Positions 15,599-23,747 of a stretch of DNA of 31,791 nt are shown here, in pieces. Within the stretch, counting starts at the first letter, position 1, and each line of letters begins with the position of its first letter. Source of the stretch: Terrisporobacter othiniensis (GTDB lineage: Bacteria; Bacillota; Clostridia; Peptostreptococcales; Peptostreptococcaceae); contig NZ_JWHR01000044.1 of assembly GCF_000808015.1 (NCBI RefSeq), positions 1 to 31,791 of the forward strand, in the 5' to 3' direction. The position numbers and the translations under genes are program-made. The notes under the pieces are model-generated. The model had not been told where the DNA came from. It did no database searches and was given only the letters and a program-made list of their open reading frames with translations.

Positions 15599-16324
15599 CT
15601 ACAGTTCCCTATAATTTGTTAGTAAAAAATTATCTTGTATAAAATCTTTTGTGTCCTTAGAAGTTAATATTTTATGCTCATTAATTCTAGCCATAGAATA
15701 TGATGTTGTTTTCATTAGAAAATCATCAACATAAGCGGGATGACACATTATATCAGCTATTTCGTATGATTTAAGATGATCAATTTTTTTCATAAAATAA
15801 TCATAACTTACATTTTCACCATAAAAAGTATCTATTAAAGGTATAATTTTAGAATAATTAAAATCATACTCAAATCCACCTCTTATTGGTAAATCATATT
15901 TTTCCAAAATTCTTTCTATAACTGGTCTTAGTTTTTCTAAAGTATGAACATGATGATGACTATCCAAATGAGTTATATCTGTTTTAGTTCTAACCTTTTC
16001 AATTTGAGCACAAAACTCCTCATATATTTCATCTAAATCCATATTTTCAATTACTTCATTAGTTATTCTTCTTATAAAATAATCATTTTCATCTACCATA
16101 GTCTTTAAATTTGAAAGTACTGGCTTATAGCAACTCATTGTCATGTGAACACCACAACCTAAATTTTCATTTTCTTTTAAAAGTTCCATGGCATGTTCAA
16201 ACCATGGCATATTTGCCATAGTACTAGTAGATCTAACTACACCAGATTTATATGCTGAAATTATACCATAATTTACGCCCTCAGATAAACCAAAATCATC
16301 TGCATTTATTATAAGTTTAGTCAT
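15599..16324 (-). CDS. chbG: Chitooligosaccharide deacetylase (YdjC/ChbG family)
   Basis: A 241-residue YdjC-family carbohydrate deacetylase. The metal and catalytic residues are in place: NADDFG (D9, D10), GCGVHMTM (H60) and DSHHHVH (H123 to H127), followed by a late CHPAYVDD. In E. coli, ChbG removes one acetyl group from phosphorylated chitobiose so it can induce the operon and be cleaved by ChbF. It is 8 bases after the GH4 gene and 11 before chbA. No signal peptide, so cytosolic, acting on imported disaccharide phosphate. Confidence 0.88.
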   Translation of the reverse strand: MTKLIINADDFGLSEGVNYGIISAYKSGVVRSTSTMANMPWFEHAMELLKENENLGCGVHMTMSCYKPVLSNLKTMVDENDYFIRRITNEVIENMDLDEIYEEFCAQIEKVRTKTDITHLDSHHHVHTLEKLRPVIERILEKYDLPIRGGFEYDFNYSKIIPLIDTFYGENVSYDYFMKKIDHLKSYEIADIMCHPAYVDDFLMKTTSYSMARINEHKILTSKDTKDFIQDNFLLTNYREL

Positions 16325-16332
16325 TTTATCAC

Positions 16333-17643
16333 CTACTTATTAAATTGTGGTAGATATTCTTTGTGAGCTTCCATCATTTCATCCAATACTACTTTTGCAA
16401 TATCATCAGAAGGTATTAGTGGATTTATACAAAGAGCCAGTAATGCAGTTTCGTAATCCCCAGTTACAGCTGCTTTTGCTGCCAGAGATTCAAAGCTCTT
16501 AATTTGGCTTACTAATCCATCAGTACATTCAGGAAGGTATCCTATTGAAAGTGGTTTTGGACCTTGGGAAGTTATTATACTACTTACTTCTACAGCTTGA
16601 TTATCTTTAAAGTTTCTTATGGCACCATTATTTAAAGTATTTACTACTTGAATATCTTGTTTATCATTATATATTGAACTTATTAAATTGCATGCTGCAT
16701 CACTATAGTATGCTCCACCTCTTTTTTCTAATTGTGGTGGTTTAATATCTAAGTTCTCATCTTTATAAAGTTCAAATAGCTGTTCTTCTAGTTCTTTAAC
16801 TACCTGTCCCCTAGCTTTTCCTTTTTTAAATTCTTCTAATTCTTCCAGTAACATTTCTTTAGTCTTATAATAATATCTATGATATGGACAAGGTATTGCC
16901 CCCAAAGCTCTTACAAACTCTGGATTAAAATCGATAGCTTTTATATTTTCCATACTAATTTTTGTAGTTATAAATCTTTCAATTGCTTCCTTTGTTACGT
17001 CTTTTCCATCTAAGCAAACTTTTAATCCATATACCATATGATTAAGTCCACCAAATTCCATATAAATTCTATCTGATTCTACTTCAAATAATTTGGCTAC
17101 ATCATTTTTTAAATGTATTGGTACATTACAAAGACCTATATATTTTTTAAAGTTTGTATATTTAAATACTGCTTCACTTATTATCCCCGTTGGATTAGTA
17201 AAATTAATTAACCATGCATTTGGACATAATTCTTCTATATCTTTTATTATATCAAACACTACTGGTACTGTACGAAGAGCTTTGAACAGCCCTCCTGCCC
17301 CATTTGTTTCTTGACCTATTAATCCATGAGATAGTGGTATGCTTTCATCTTTTATTCTAGCATCAAGTAAACCTACTCTAAGTTGTGTAGTTACAAAGTC
17401 AGCATCTTTTAGAGCCTCTCTTCTATCTAGCGTAAGATGTATCTCCATATCTATATTAGCTTTTTTAACCATTCTTTTAGCTAGACTACCTACTATTTCT
17501 AATTTTTCTTTTCCTTCTTCTATATCAACCAGCCATAACTCTTTCACTGACAATTCATCATGTCTTTTAATAAAACCTTCTATTAACTCCGGAGTATAAC
17601 TTGAGCCCCCTCCGATTGTCACTACCTTTAGACAGTTTTTCAT
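16333..17643 (-). CDS. chbF: GH4 6-phospho-beta-glucosidase / chitobiose-phosphate hydrolase
   Basis: A 436-residue glycoside hydrolase family 4 enzyme, NAD- and Mn-dependent. It has the nucleotide-binding VVTIGGGSSYTPELIEG at the N-terminus, GQETNGAGG, NFTNPTGI, the metal cysteine in IGLCNVP, and GLNHM with the metal His. An upstream in-frame ATG at 17655 exists, but the ATG at 17643 has the better spacing from GGGATGGTG and gives the usual MKxxLKVVTIGGG start. It splits imported 6-phospho-disaccharide; the chbG neighbour favours chitobiose. A small hairpin at 17665-17684 precedes the ribosome site. Confidence 0.88.
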   Translation of the reverse strand: MKNCLKVVTIGGGSSYTPELIEGFIKRHDELSVKELWLVDIEEGKEKLEIVGSLAKRMVKKANIDMEIHLTLDRREALKDADFVTTQLRVGLLDARIKDESIPLSHGLIGQETNGAGGLFKALRTVPVVFDIIKDIEELCPNAWLINFTNPTGIISEAVFKYTNFKKYIGLCNVPIHLKNDVAKLFEVESDRIYMEFGGLNHMVYGLKVCLDGKDVTKEAIERFITTKISMENIKAIDFNPEFVRALGAIPCPYHRYYYKTKEMLLEELEEFKKGKARGQVVKELEEQLFELYKDENLDIKPPQLEKRGGAYYSDAACNLISSIYNDKQDIQVVNTLNNGAIRNFKDNQAVEVSSIITSQGPKPLSIGYLPECTDGLVSQIKSFESLAAKAAVTGDYETALLALCINPLIPSDDIAKVVLDEMMEAHKEYLPQFNK

Positions 17644-17664
17644 GTCATACACCATCCCATCTAA

Positions 17665-17684
17665 ATATCTATATGTTTAGATAT
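17665..17684 (-). promoter_or_regulatory. Hairpin just upstream of the chbF ribosome site
   Basis: ATATCTA and TAGATAT form a 7-bp stem with a 6-base loop, within the 77- to 89-base gap between the EIIC gene and chbF. It is AT-only apart from one G-C pair, so weak; it might affect mRNA processing. Confidence 0.3.
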
Positions 17685-17732
17685 CTTACAGATTTTTCAA
17701 TTTATATTTTACTTATTTAAATTATTCTTTAA

Positions 17733-19049
17733 CTATACATTTTCTTGCATCTTTTTATTTAGTGATCTCTTATCTGCCATAACAAATGGTAAATAAATAA
17801 GAACAGATAATACTATATTAACTAGTGCTAATATTCCACCTTTTAAACTTCCAGTAGCCATTACAGCACTAAATATTGGTGGAGTTATCCATGGTATTTT
17901 AGCCATTATTACTGGTGGTACCATTCCCGAAGAAATTGCTAAATATGCTACTACTGTACATACAATTGGTGCTAATACGAAAGGTATCATATACATTGGG
18001 TTTAGCACTATTGGCATTCCAAATATCATTGGCTCATTTATATTGAAACATGCTGGTGCTGTTCCTAAAGCTATCATATCTTTACGATGTTTTCCTGCTA
18101 AGAATAATGCAATTACTAACCCTATTATCATTCCTGATCCACCTAGATAAACAAAGGCATCTAAGAATGCTCCTGCAAATACATGGTATCCTTCAGTAGC
18201 ACCTGCTGCTAGTAACTCAGCATTTTTTCCACCAAGGTCCATTAATATAGGTTCAACAACTGGTAATGCTATGTTTGCGCCATGTAAACCAAATATCCAT
18301 AATACGTGAACAAATATTGCAACGAATATTGCTCCACCTAGAGAATCTGCAACACCTGTTAAAGGCTTAGATAAATAAGTTTGTAATAAATCATTTATAA
18401 ATTTACCGTCTGAAAGAGTAGATATTAAAACTCCGATTATTGCCATTATAGTCATTGCAATTAAACTTGGTAATAATTTTGCGAATGATCTTGAAACTGC
18501 TGGTGGTACACTATCTGGCATTTTAATAGTTAACCAAGATACATTTGATAATTTAATATATATTTCAGTAGTTACTAAGGCAACTATCATAGCTGTAAAT
18601 AATCCATTTGTAGAAACATAAGTCCAAGGAATGAACCCCCATCCAACTATTGCTTCAGTTGCACCTTCTGGTACTATTAATGCTGTTTGTGGACTTAATA
18701 TTAGGAATGAACATAACGATATCATACCTGCTTGCAAACCATTTCCATCATAAGATTTTGCAAGAGAATATGCAACTGACACTGCTAAGAATAAAGACAT
18801 CAGTGCTATAGATCCCCACCATAGGTTTCCACCTACAGCTCCTATATGTCCCCCTATCGTAGTACCTGTTATAAATTTTTGATAAGGTTCAAAAGGCAAG
18901 TTTTTAGCAAGGTTTCCAAATGCTCCTATCATTGCTATTGATATAATTCCAACAAAACCATCTCTTATTGCTACTAAGTGCCTTTGTGCTCCAAACTTTG
19001 CTGCAACAGGAACTAAATAACGCTCCATAAAAGCCATAAATTTTTCCAT
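17733..19049 (-). CDS. chbC: PTS lactose/cellobiose-family EIIC (chitobiose permease)
   Basis: A 438-residue polytopic permease of the Lac/Cel PTS class with about ten hydrophobic segments. The family parts LFLAVSVAYSLAKSYDGNGLQAG, HVLWIFGLHGANIALPVVEP and FNINEPMIFGMPIVLNPMYMIPF are clear; the last carries the Glu and His region that binds sugar in ChbC structures. It imports and orients the disaccharide for phosphorylation by EIIB. It begins 25 bases after the EIIB gene with a GGGGG site. Confidence 0.92.
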   Translation of the reverse strand: MEKFMAFMERYLVPVAAKFGAQRHLVAIRDGFVGIISIAMIGAFGNLAKNLPFEPYQKFITGTTIGGHIGAVGGNLWWGSIALMSLFLAVSVAYSLAKSYDGNGLQAGMISLCSFLILSPQTALIVPEGATEAIVGWGFIPWTYVSTNGLFTAMIVALVTTEIYIKLSNVSWLTIKMPDSVPPAVSRSFAKLLPSLIAMTIMAIIGVLISTLSDGKFINDLLQTYLSKPLTGVADSLGGAIFVAIFVHVLWIFGLHGANIALPVVEPILMDLGGKNAELLAAGATEGYHVFAGAFLDAFVYLGGSGMIIGLVIALFLAGKHRKDMIALGTAPACFNINEPMIFGMPIVLNPMYMIPFVLAPIVCTVVAYLAISSGMVPPVIMAKIPWITPPIFSAVMATGSLKGGILALVNIVLSVLIYLPFVMADKRSLNKKMQENV

Positions 19050-19074
19050 AACTTTTACCCCCTAATTATAATTT

Positions 19075-19386
19075 TTATTTTGAGTTTATTAATTCTATTG
19101 CTCTGTCTAATACAGCTTTTCCATTACATGTTCCGTAATGCATCATGTTTATTACTTCAACTGGAACATTATAAGATTTAGCTATTTCTGTAGCCTTGTT
19201 TAACATAAATCTTACTTGTGGTCCAAGTAAAATCACATCTGCATCTTGAACCTCTTTATCAATATTTGCTTCAGATATTGCCCATATTTTTGCTTCAATA
19301 CCTGAACCTTTTGCTGCTGCTTCCATTTTTGTTACTAACAAACTTGTTGACATACCTGCTGAACAAGCTAACATTATTTTTATCAT
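19075..19386 (-). CDS. chbB: PTS lactose/cellobiose-family EIIB
   Basis: A 103-residue EIIB with the phospho-acceptor cysteine C8 in MIKIMLACSAGMSTSLLV, followed by ILLGPQVRFML and MHYGTCNGKAVLDRAIE, all typical of the Lac/Cel class. It transfers phosphate from ChbA to the sugar bound in ChbC. It is the first structural gene after the interleaved promoter and operators, with GGAGGGA before the start and a leader of about 125 bases. Confidence 0.93.
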   Translation of the reverse strand: MIKIMLACSAGMSTSLLVTKMEAAAKGSGIEAKIWAISEANIDKEVQDADVILLGPQVRFMLNKATEIAKSYNVPVEVINMMHYGTCNGKAVLDRAIELINSK

Positions 19387-19493
19387 TTTATAATCCCTCC
19401 ATAAAATATTAATCTTTATTAAAATTTTTTGTAATTTAGATTTGTATATTCAATCTTTTATTTATAGTGCTTAATAGAATATATAAATAAACA

Positions 19494-19549
19494 AAATGTC
19501 TATACATTCGTTCTATTAATTTAATTATATAACGAATGTATAGACATTT
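19494..19549 (-). promoter_or_regulatory. 19-bp inverted operator pair of the chb operon
   Basis: AAATGTCTATACATTCGTT (19494-19512) and its exact reverse complement (19531-19549) flank an 18-base spacer. Each arm contains TGTCTATACA or TGTATAGACA, itself near-palindromic and close to the GntR/HutC core. One arm fills the -35/-10 spacer and the other lies at or after the transcript start, so bound repressor would block the promoter. The nearest candidate is the GntR gene at 19599-20306. Confidence 0.65.
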
Positions 19550-19552
19550 CAA
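19524..19552 (-). promoter_or_regulatory. Sigma-A promoter of the chb structural genes
   Basis: TTGAAA (19547-19552) and a perfect TATAAT (19524-19529) on the minus strand with a 17-bp spacer. It is embedded in the 19-bp inverted repeat pair. Confidence 0.75.
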
Positions 19553-19566
19553 GAAAACATTTTCAT
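19553..19566 (-). promoter_or_regulatory. cre-like site upstream of the chb promoter
   Basis: TGAAAATGTTTTCT abuts the -35 box. It matches the CcpA cre pattern TGAAANCGNTNNCA except for the central CG and the last base, so carbon catabolite control is plausible but unproven. Confidence 0.35.
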
Positions 19567-19598
19567 TTTTATTATAAAGTTTTTATTTTTTATTTTTT

Positions 19599-20306
19599 TT
19601 ATTGTTTTGTAACAGCACTTAAAGTTAAAGTATATCCATAATGGTAAGTATGAGAATATTCAAATACCTCACTATTGTCAAATCTACTCACCTGTTTTAT
19701 ATATAAAATTGGCTCTTTCTTATTCAAGTCTAATTGTTCTTCCAGTTCTTTTGTCGATATTATGGCTTCAACTTCTCTTTCTGCAATAGCTATTTTATAA
19801 CCACAATCTTCTTCTATATATTTATATAATGAATCTTCACAATCTTTCTTTGTTAAGTTTGGAAAAAGCTTTACTGGCATATATGTGACCATATAAGATA
19901 CCTTCTTTTTGTCTGCCAATCTAACTCTACATATTTCCCATACATTTTCTCCCAAGCTTAAATTAAGGTTTTTTGCCAACTCTTCGTCTGCTTCAATAAC
20001 TTTTAAGTCAATTAATATATTAGATACTTCCTTATTTTTACTTTTCATTTCTTTTGTAAATCCACTTATCGAAGATATATTATCATAAATATTTCCACCT
20101 AGTACGATACTACCTATACCTCTTCTTCTCGTAATATATCCTTCCTTGACCAAATTACTCAGAGCTGATCTTACAGTCATTCTAGTTACATTAAATTCTT
20201 CACATAATTGATTTTCAGAGGGTATTAAGTCCCCTTGACTTAATTTTCCTGAGTCAATTAAATTCTTCACATACTCTTCAATTATTTTGTACATTGGTTG
20301 CCCCAT
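19599..20306 (-). CDS. GntR-family (HutC subfamily) regulator of the chb operon
   Basis: A 235-residue GntR/UTRA regulator distinct from NagR: winged HTH at 1-75 (MGQPMYKIIEEYVKNLI, then IPSENQLCEEFNVTRMTVRSAL and RRRGIGSIV), UTRA domain to the C-terminus. A GTG nine bases upstream is in frame, but AAAGGAG is 8 bases from the ATG at 20306, so that start is used. It lies directly upstream of chbB in the same direction; no strong terminator intervenes, so some read-through is possible. It probably binds the 19-bp inverted repeats and responds to a disaccharide phosphate or GlcNAc-6-P. Confidence 0.82.
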   Translation of the reverse strand: MGQPMYKIIEEYVKNLIDSGKLSQGDLIPSENQLCEEFNVTRMTVRSALSNLVKEGYITRRRGIGSIVLGGNIYDNISSISGFTKEMKSKNKEVSNILIDLKVIEADEELAKNLNLSLGENVWEICRVRLADKKKVSYMVTYMPVKLFPNLTKKDCEDSLYKYIEEDCGYKIAIAEREVEAIISTKELEEQLDLNKKEPILYIKQVSRFDNSEVFEYSHTYHYGYTLTLSAVTKQ

Positions 20307-20492
20307 ATTTTCCACTCCTTTAATAATTGGTTTTATAATAATTTATCTTTGAGTAGTTTATTCTTATAAGATAATTACCCATAATGATATACAATCAAAA
20401 CAAATATATATACATATACATTACATTAAGCTAAATTTTAAATCAAGTAAATAATTTGTAAATTTTTTGCACTAAATAATTAGCCTAAAAAT

Positions 20493-20550
20493 AAAAAATT
20501 GACTTTGCCTGATTCCTTCGTTAACACTTTAGGCAAGTCAGCTGCTCAAA
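20493..20550. repeat. Intergenic repeat-like foldback, copy D
   Basis: AAAAAATTGACTTTGCC opening, TGACTTTGCCT (20500-20510) pairing with AGGCAAGTCA (20531-20540) with one bulge, an internal AACACTTTA, and a GCTGCTCAAA end. It has the same start, block and end order as copies A and C but a different stem sequence. The rest of the gap 20307-20640 is AT-rich, with the regulator's ribosome site and no other clear signal. Confidence 0.45.
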
Positions 20551-20640
20551 AACTATTTTTTTGCATCTTAATATTTATTGATATTACTTAGGTTCAAGAA
20601 TTTTCCATAGATTTTAGAGCAATATAATTTCCTTATATGT

Positions 20641-20668
20641 AAAAAACACCTTATAAAAGGTGTTTTTT
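20641..20668 (-). terminator. Terminator of the fru operon
   Basis: AAAAAACACCTT (20641-20652) pairs perfectly with AAGGTGTTTTTT (20657-20668), 4-base loop, 54 bases after the fruA stop. Symmetric tracts would allow either direction. Confidence 0.92.
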
Positions 20669-20721
20669 AACTTTAATTTTAAATAATATATTTATTAAAT
20701 AGTTTTATTGTAATAATAAAC

Positions 20722-22677
20722 TTACTTTGCTTTATCTAATGGCTTTTTAAGAATTGCAAGTAAGATTGCACCTACTACTGAACCAACTACTAATGCCACA
20801 AGATACATTGGAAAATTAATTATAGTTGGAAGTACAAATATTCCTCCATGAGGAGCTCTAAGTCCACATCCAAATGCCATGGATAATGCTCCTGCTATTC
20901 CTGAACCAACTACACAAGCTGGTATAACATGAAGTGGATCTGCTGCTGCAAATGGAATTGCTCCTTCTGTTATAAATGATAATCCCATTACATAGTTTAC
21001 AATTCCCGACTTTCTTTCACTCTCACTAAATCTATTTTTGAAGAAAGTAGTAGCTAGTGCTATTGCAAGAGGAGGCACCATACCACCTATCATAACTGCT
21101 GCCATTATGGCAAATTGTTCTAGCCCTGCATTTACTACTGTAAGTTGTGCTGTACCAAATACATATGCTGCTTTGTTGAAAGGTCCACCCATATCTATTG
21201 CCATCATTGCTCCAAGTATTGTTCCAAGTAATATTTTACTAGTTCCACTCATTGAAGCCAAGAAATTGTTAAGTGCTGTATTTACAGACCCTACAATTGG
21301 ATTTACACTTATCATTATTAATCCAATTAAAAGTATTCCAAACACAGGGAATAATAAAACTGGTTTTATTCCTTCTAAAGCATCTGGTAAATAAGAGAAT
21401 AATTTTTTAAGTAATAATACTAAATATCCACCAACAAAACCTGCAAGTAAAGCACCTAAAAATCCTGCACTTATAGCAGTTTTTGCATCATAGTTCATAA
21501 GGTTTCCAAAAGTATATCCTGCACTTGCTATAATACCACCAACAAAACCAACTGCAAGACCTGGTCTATCAGCTATACTCATTGCAATGTATCCTGCAAG
21601 AACTGGCAACATAAATCCAAAAGCTTGCCCACCTATTGTTTTAAAGAAGGCTGCAAGAGGTGTATTCATACCAAAGTTTGCTGGGTTTATTGTGTAGTCA
21701 TCAAATAAGAAAGCTAGTGCTATAAGTATTCCTCCACCAACAACAAATGGTAACATGTGAGATACACCATTCATTAGATGTTTGTAAAATTGTCTTCCTA
21801 TGCTTTCTTTTTCATTTGATGAATCTTGTGTATCACTTTCTTTTAGTCCATGAAAAATTGGTGCGTCACCTTTAACAGCTTTATCTATAAGTTCATCTGC
21901 TTTATGTATACCATCAGCAACTTTTGTTATTATAACTTTCTTACCGTTAAATCTATTCATTTCCACATTCTTATCAGCTGCTACAATTATACATGTTGCA
22001 TTTTCAATTTCTTCTTTTGTTAATACATTTTTAACACCGGCTGAACCATTAGTTTCAACTTTTATGCTAACTCCTTTGTTTGCAGCTTTTTGACTTAAGC
22101 TTTCTGCTGCCATAAAAGTATGAGCTATTCCTGTTGGACAAGCTGTAACAGCAAGAATTGTAGGTAATTTAGATTTCTTGTCTTCTACAACTACTTCCTT
22201 TACCTCTTCTTCTGGGAACTTTTCTTTTTCTTTTGCATTTATTAAATTTAAAAATTCATCCACAGAAGATGCATTTATTAAGTCATTTCTAAAGCTTTCA
22301 TCCATTAATATGGTAGATAGTCTTGATAAAACTTCTAGATGAGTATCGTTGGCTCCATCTGGTGCAGCTATCATAAAGAATAAATAAGACAAAGTATCGT
22401 CAAAGGCCTCGTAGTCTATACCTTTCTTAGATATACCAGCTGCTAAACAAGCATCTTTTACTGATTTATTTTTCGCATGGGGTATTGCCACGCCTTCTCC
22501 TATAGCAGTAGTACTTAGCTCTTCACGAGCAAGTATTGCTTCTTTATATTCATCACTATCATTTAAATTTCCACTATTATCAACTAAGTCAACTAATTCA
22601 TCTATTACGTTTAATTTATCTTTTGATACTAAATTAAGTTTTACTGAATCTTTACTAATTAAATCTATTATTCTCAT
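20722..22677 (-). CDS. fruA: PTS fructose-specific EIIABC
   Basis: A 651-residue fused permease taking up fructose as fructose-1-phosphate. EIIA spans 1-145 with active-site H67 in GEGVAIPHAKN; EIIB 172-270 with C180 in AVTACPTGIAHTFMAAE; EIIC about 300-651 with GVSHMLPFVVGGGILIALAF, DMGGPFNKAAY and FITEGAIPFAAADP. A charged linker (150-170) separates EIIA and EIIB. Its Shine-Dalgarno AAAGGAG lies inside the last codons of fruK (gap 3 bases), suggesting translational coupling. Followed by a strong terminator. Confidence 0.95.
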   Translation of the reverse strand: MRIIDLISKDSVKLNLVSKDKLNVIDELVDLVDNSGNLNDSDEYKEAILAREELSTTAIGEGVAIPHAKNKSVKDACLAAGISKKGIDYEAFDDTLSYLFFMIAAPDGANDTHLEVLSRLSTILMDESFRNDLINASSVDEFLNLINAKEKEKFPEEEVKEVVVEDKKSKLPTILAVTACPTGIAHTFMAAESLSQKAANKGVSIKVETNGSAGVKNVLTKEEIENATCIIVAADKNVEMNRFNGKKVIITKVADGIHKADELIDKAVKGDAPIFHGLKESDTQDSSNEKESIGRQFYKHLMNGVSHMLPFVVGGGILIALAFLFDDYTINPANFGMNTPLAAFFKTIGGQAFGFMLPVLAGYIAMSIADRPGLAVGFVGGIIASAGYTFGNLMNYDAKTAISAGFLGALLAGFVGGYLVLLLKKLFSYLPDALEGIKPVLLFPVFGILLIGLIMISVNPIVGSVNTALNNFLASMSGTSKILLGTILGAMMAIDMGGPFNKAAYVFGTAQLTVVNAGLEQFAIMAAVMIGGMVPPLAIALATTFFKNRFSESERKSGIVNYVMGLSFITEGAIPFAAADPLHVIPACVVGSGIAGALSMAFGCGLRAPHGGIFVLPTIINFPMYLVALVVGSVVGAILLAILKKPLDKAK

Positions 22678-22680
22678 TTT

Positions 22681-23598
22681 TTATCTCCTTTCAACTTCTA
22701 TTTCTTGTATTAATTTATCTATAAATTCTTTTGTTGCTAAATCTGATGAAAATGCTGTTGCACTTCCACTTGCAGCACCCAGCTTTAAAGCTTCTTCATA
22801 AGAATTGCTATTTATATAACCAGATATAAACCCTGCCACCATGGAATCTCCTGCACCTACAGAGTTAATTACACTTCCTTTTGGTACATTACTTATTAAT
22901 ACTTCATTATTTTCTGTAATAAGGAGTGCTCCATCTTTACCCATAGATACCAGCACATTTCTAGCTCCCATTTTCTGAAGTTCTCTCCCATAGACTGCTA
23001 TCTCTTCCACATTTTCTAGTCTTACATTGAAAATTTCTTCTAATTCATGATTATTTGGTTTTATTAAAAATGGATTATATTTTAATACATTTAAAAGTAA
23101 ATTTTTAGTTGCATCCACCACAATCTTTACATTATTTCCTTTTACATGTTCCATAATTTTTTCATACAAGTCTTCTTTTAAAGTTGATGGTATACTTCCA
23201 GCAAGAACTAAAATATCGCCTTCTTTTAGTTCACTTAGTTTATCAAATAATTCCCCCAACTTTTCGTCACTTATATGTGGTCCTCCACCATTTATTTCAG
23301 TTTCTTCATCACTCTTTATTTTTACATTTATTCTAGTAAATCCATTATCCAGCTTTATAAAGTCTGACTTAACATTTAAATCAGCTAAAGAGTTTATTAT
23401 AAAGTCACCTGTAAAATTACTTACAAATCCAGTAGCTACATTATCATGTCCTAAGGTTTTTAATATTCTTGAAACATTTATTCCTTTTCCTCCTGGATAT
23501 ACATGCTCATCATTTACTCTATTTACCTTGCCTGTGCTTAGATGCTCAAGGTTTATAACATAATCTATAGATGGATTTAATGTTACAGTATATATCAC
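22681..23598 (-). CDS. fruK: 1-phosphofructokinase
   Basis: A 305-residue PfkB-family kinase converting fructose-1-P to fructose-1,6-bisphosphate. It begins IYTVTLNPSIDYVINL and has the PfkB signatures GGKGINVSRILKTLGH and, late, VINSVGAGDSMVAGFISGY with the catalytic Asp. Start is a GTG after GGAGGAG; no better ATG exists. First gene of the two-gene fru operon, coupled to fruA. Confidence 0.95.
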   Translation of the reverse strand: MIYTVTLNPSIDYVINLEHLSTGKVNRVNDEHVYPGGKGINVSRILKTLGHDNVATGFVSNFTGDFIINSLADLNVKSDFIKLDNGFTRINVKIKSDEETEINGGGPHISDEKLGELFDKLSELKEGDILVLAGSIPSTLKEDLYEKIMEHVKGNNVKIVVDATKNLLLNVLKYNPFLIKPNNHELEEIFNVRLENVEEIAVYGRELQKMGARNVLVSMGKDGALLITENNEVLISNVPKGSVINSVGAGDSMVAGFISGYINSNSYEEALKLGAASGSATAFSSDLATKEFIDKLIQEIEVERR

Positions 23599-23671
23599 TT
23601 TAGCTCCTCCTTAATTTTTCCTGTATATTATTTTGCTCATTAATTACTTTTGTATCCTATGACTATAATAA

Positions 23672-23686
23672 ATGAAAACGATTTTT
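23672..23686 (-). promoter_or_regulatory. cre-like site in the fruK promoter region
   Basis: ATGAAAACGATTTTT on the plus strand contains the TGAAAACG half of the CcpA cre consensus; the other half is degenerate. It is about 75 bases upstream of fruK. I could not place the promoter boxes firmly in 23599-23690. Confidence 0.35.
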
Positions 23687-23691
23687 CTAAA

Positions 23692-23727
23692 AAGACAAAA
23701 AATTTCTCTTAATTAAAAGAGAAATTT
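23692..23727 (-). terminator. Terminator after the PRD regulator gene
   Basis: AAATTTCTCTT (23700-23710) and AAGAGAAATTT (23717-23727) pair perfectly with a 6-base loop; a T-rich run follows on the minus strand. It separates the regulator from fruK, so the fru genes probably use their own promoter. Confidence 0.85.
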
Positions 23728-23747
23728 ATCTTTGTCTGTTTTTATAT

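Noticed and set aside
20400..20430. TATATACATATACA-like repeats upstream of the chb GntR as further operators
   Set aside because: Simple alternating AT sequence in very AT-rich DNA; no clean palindrome matching the chb operator arms.
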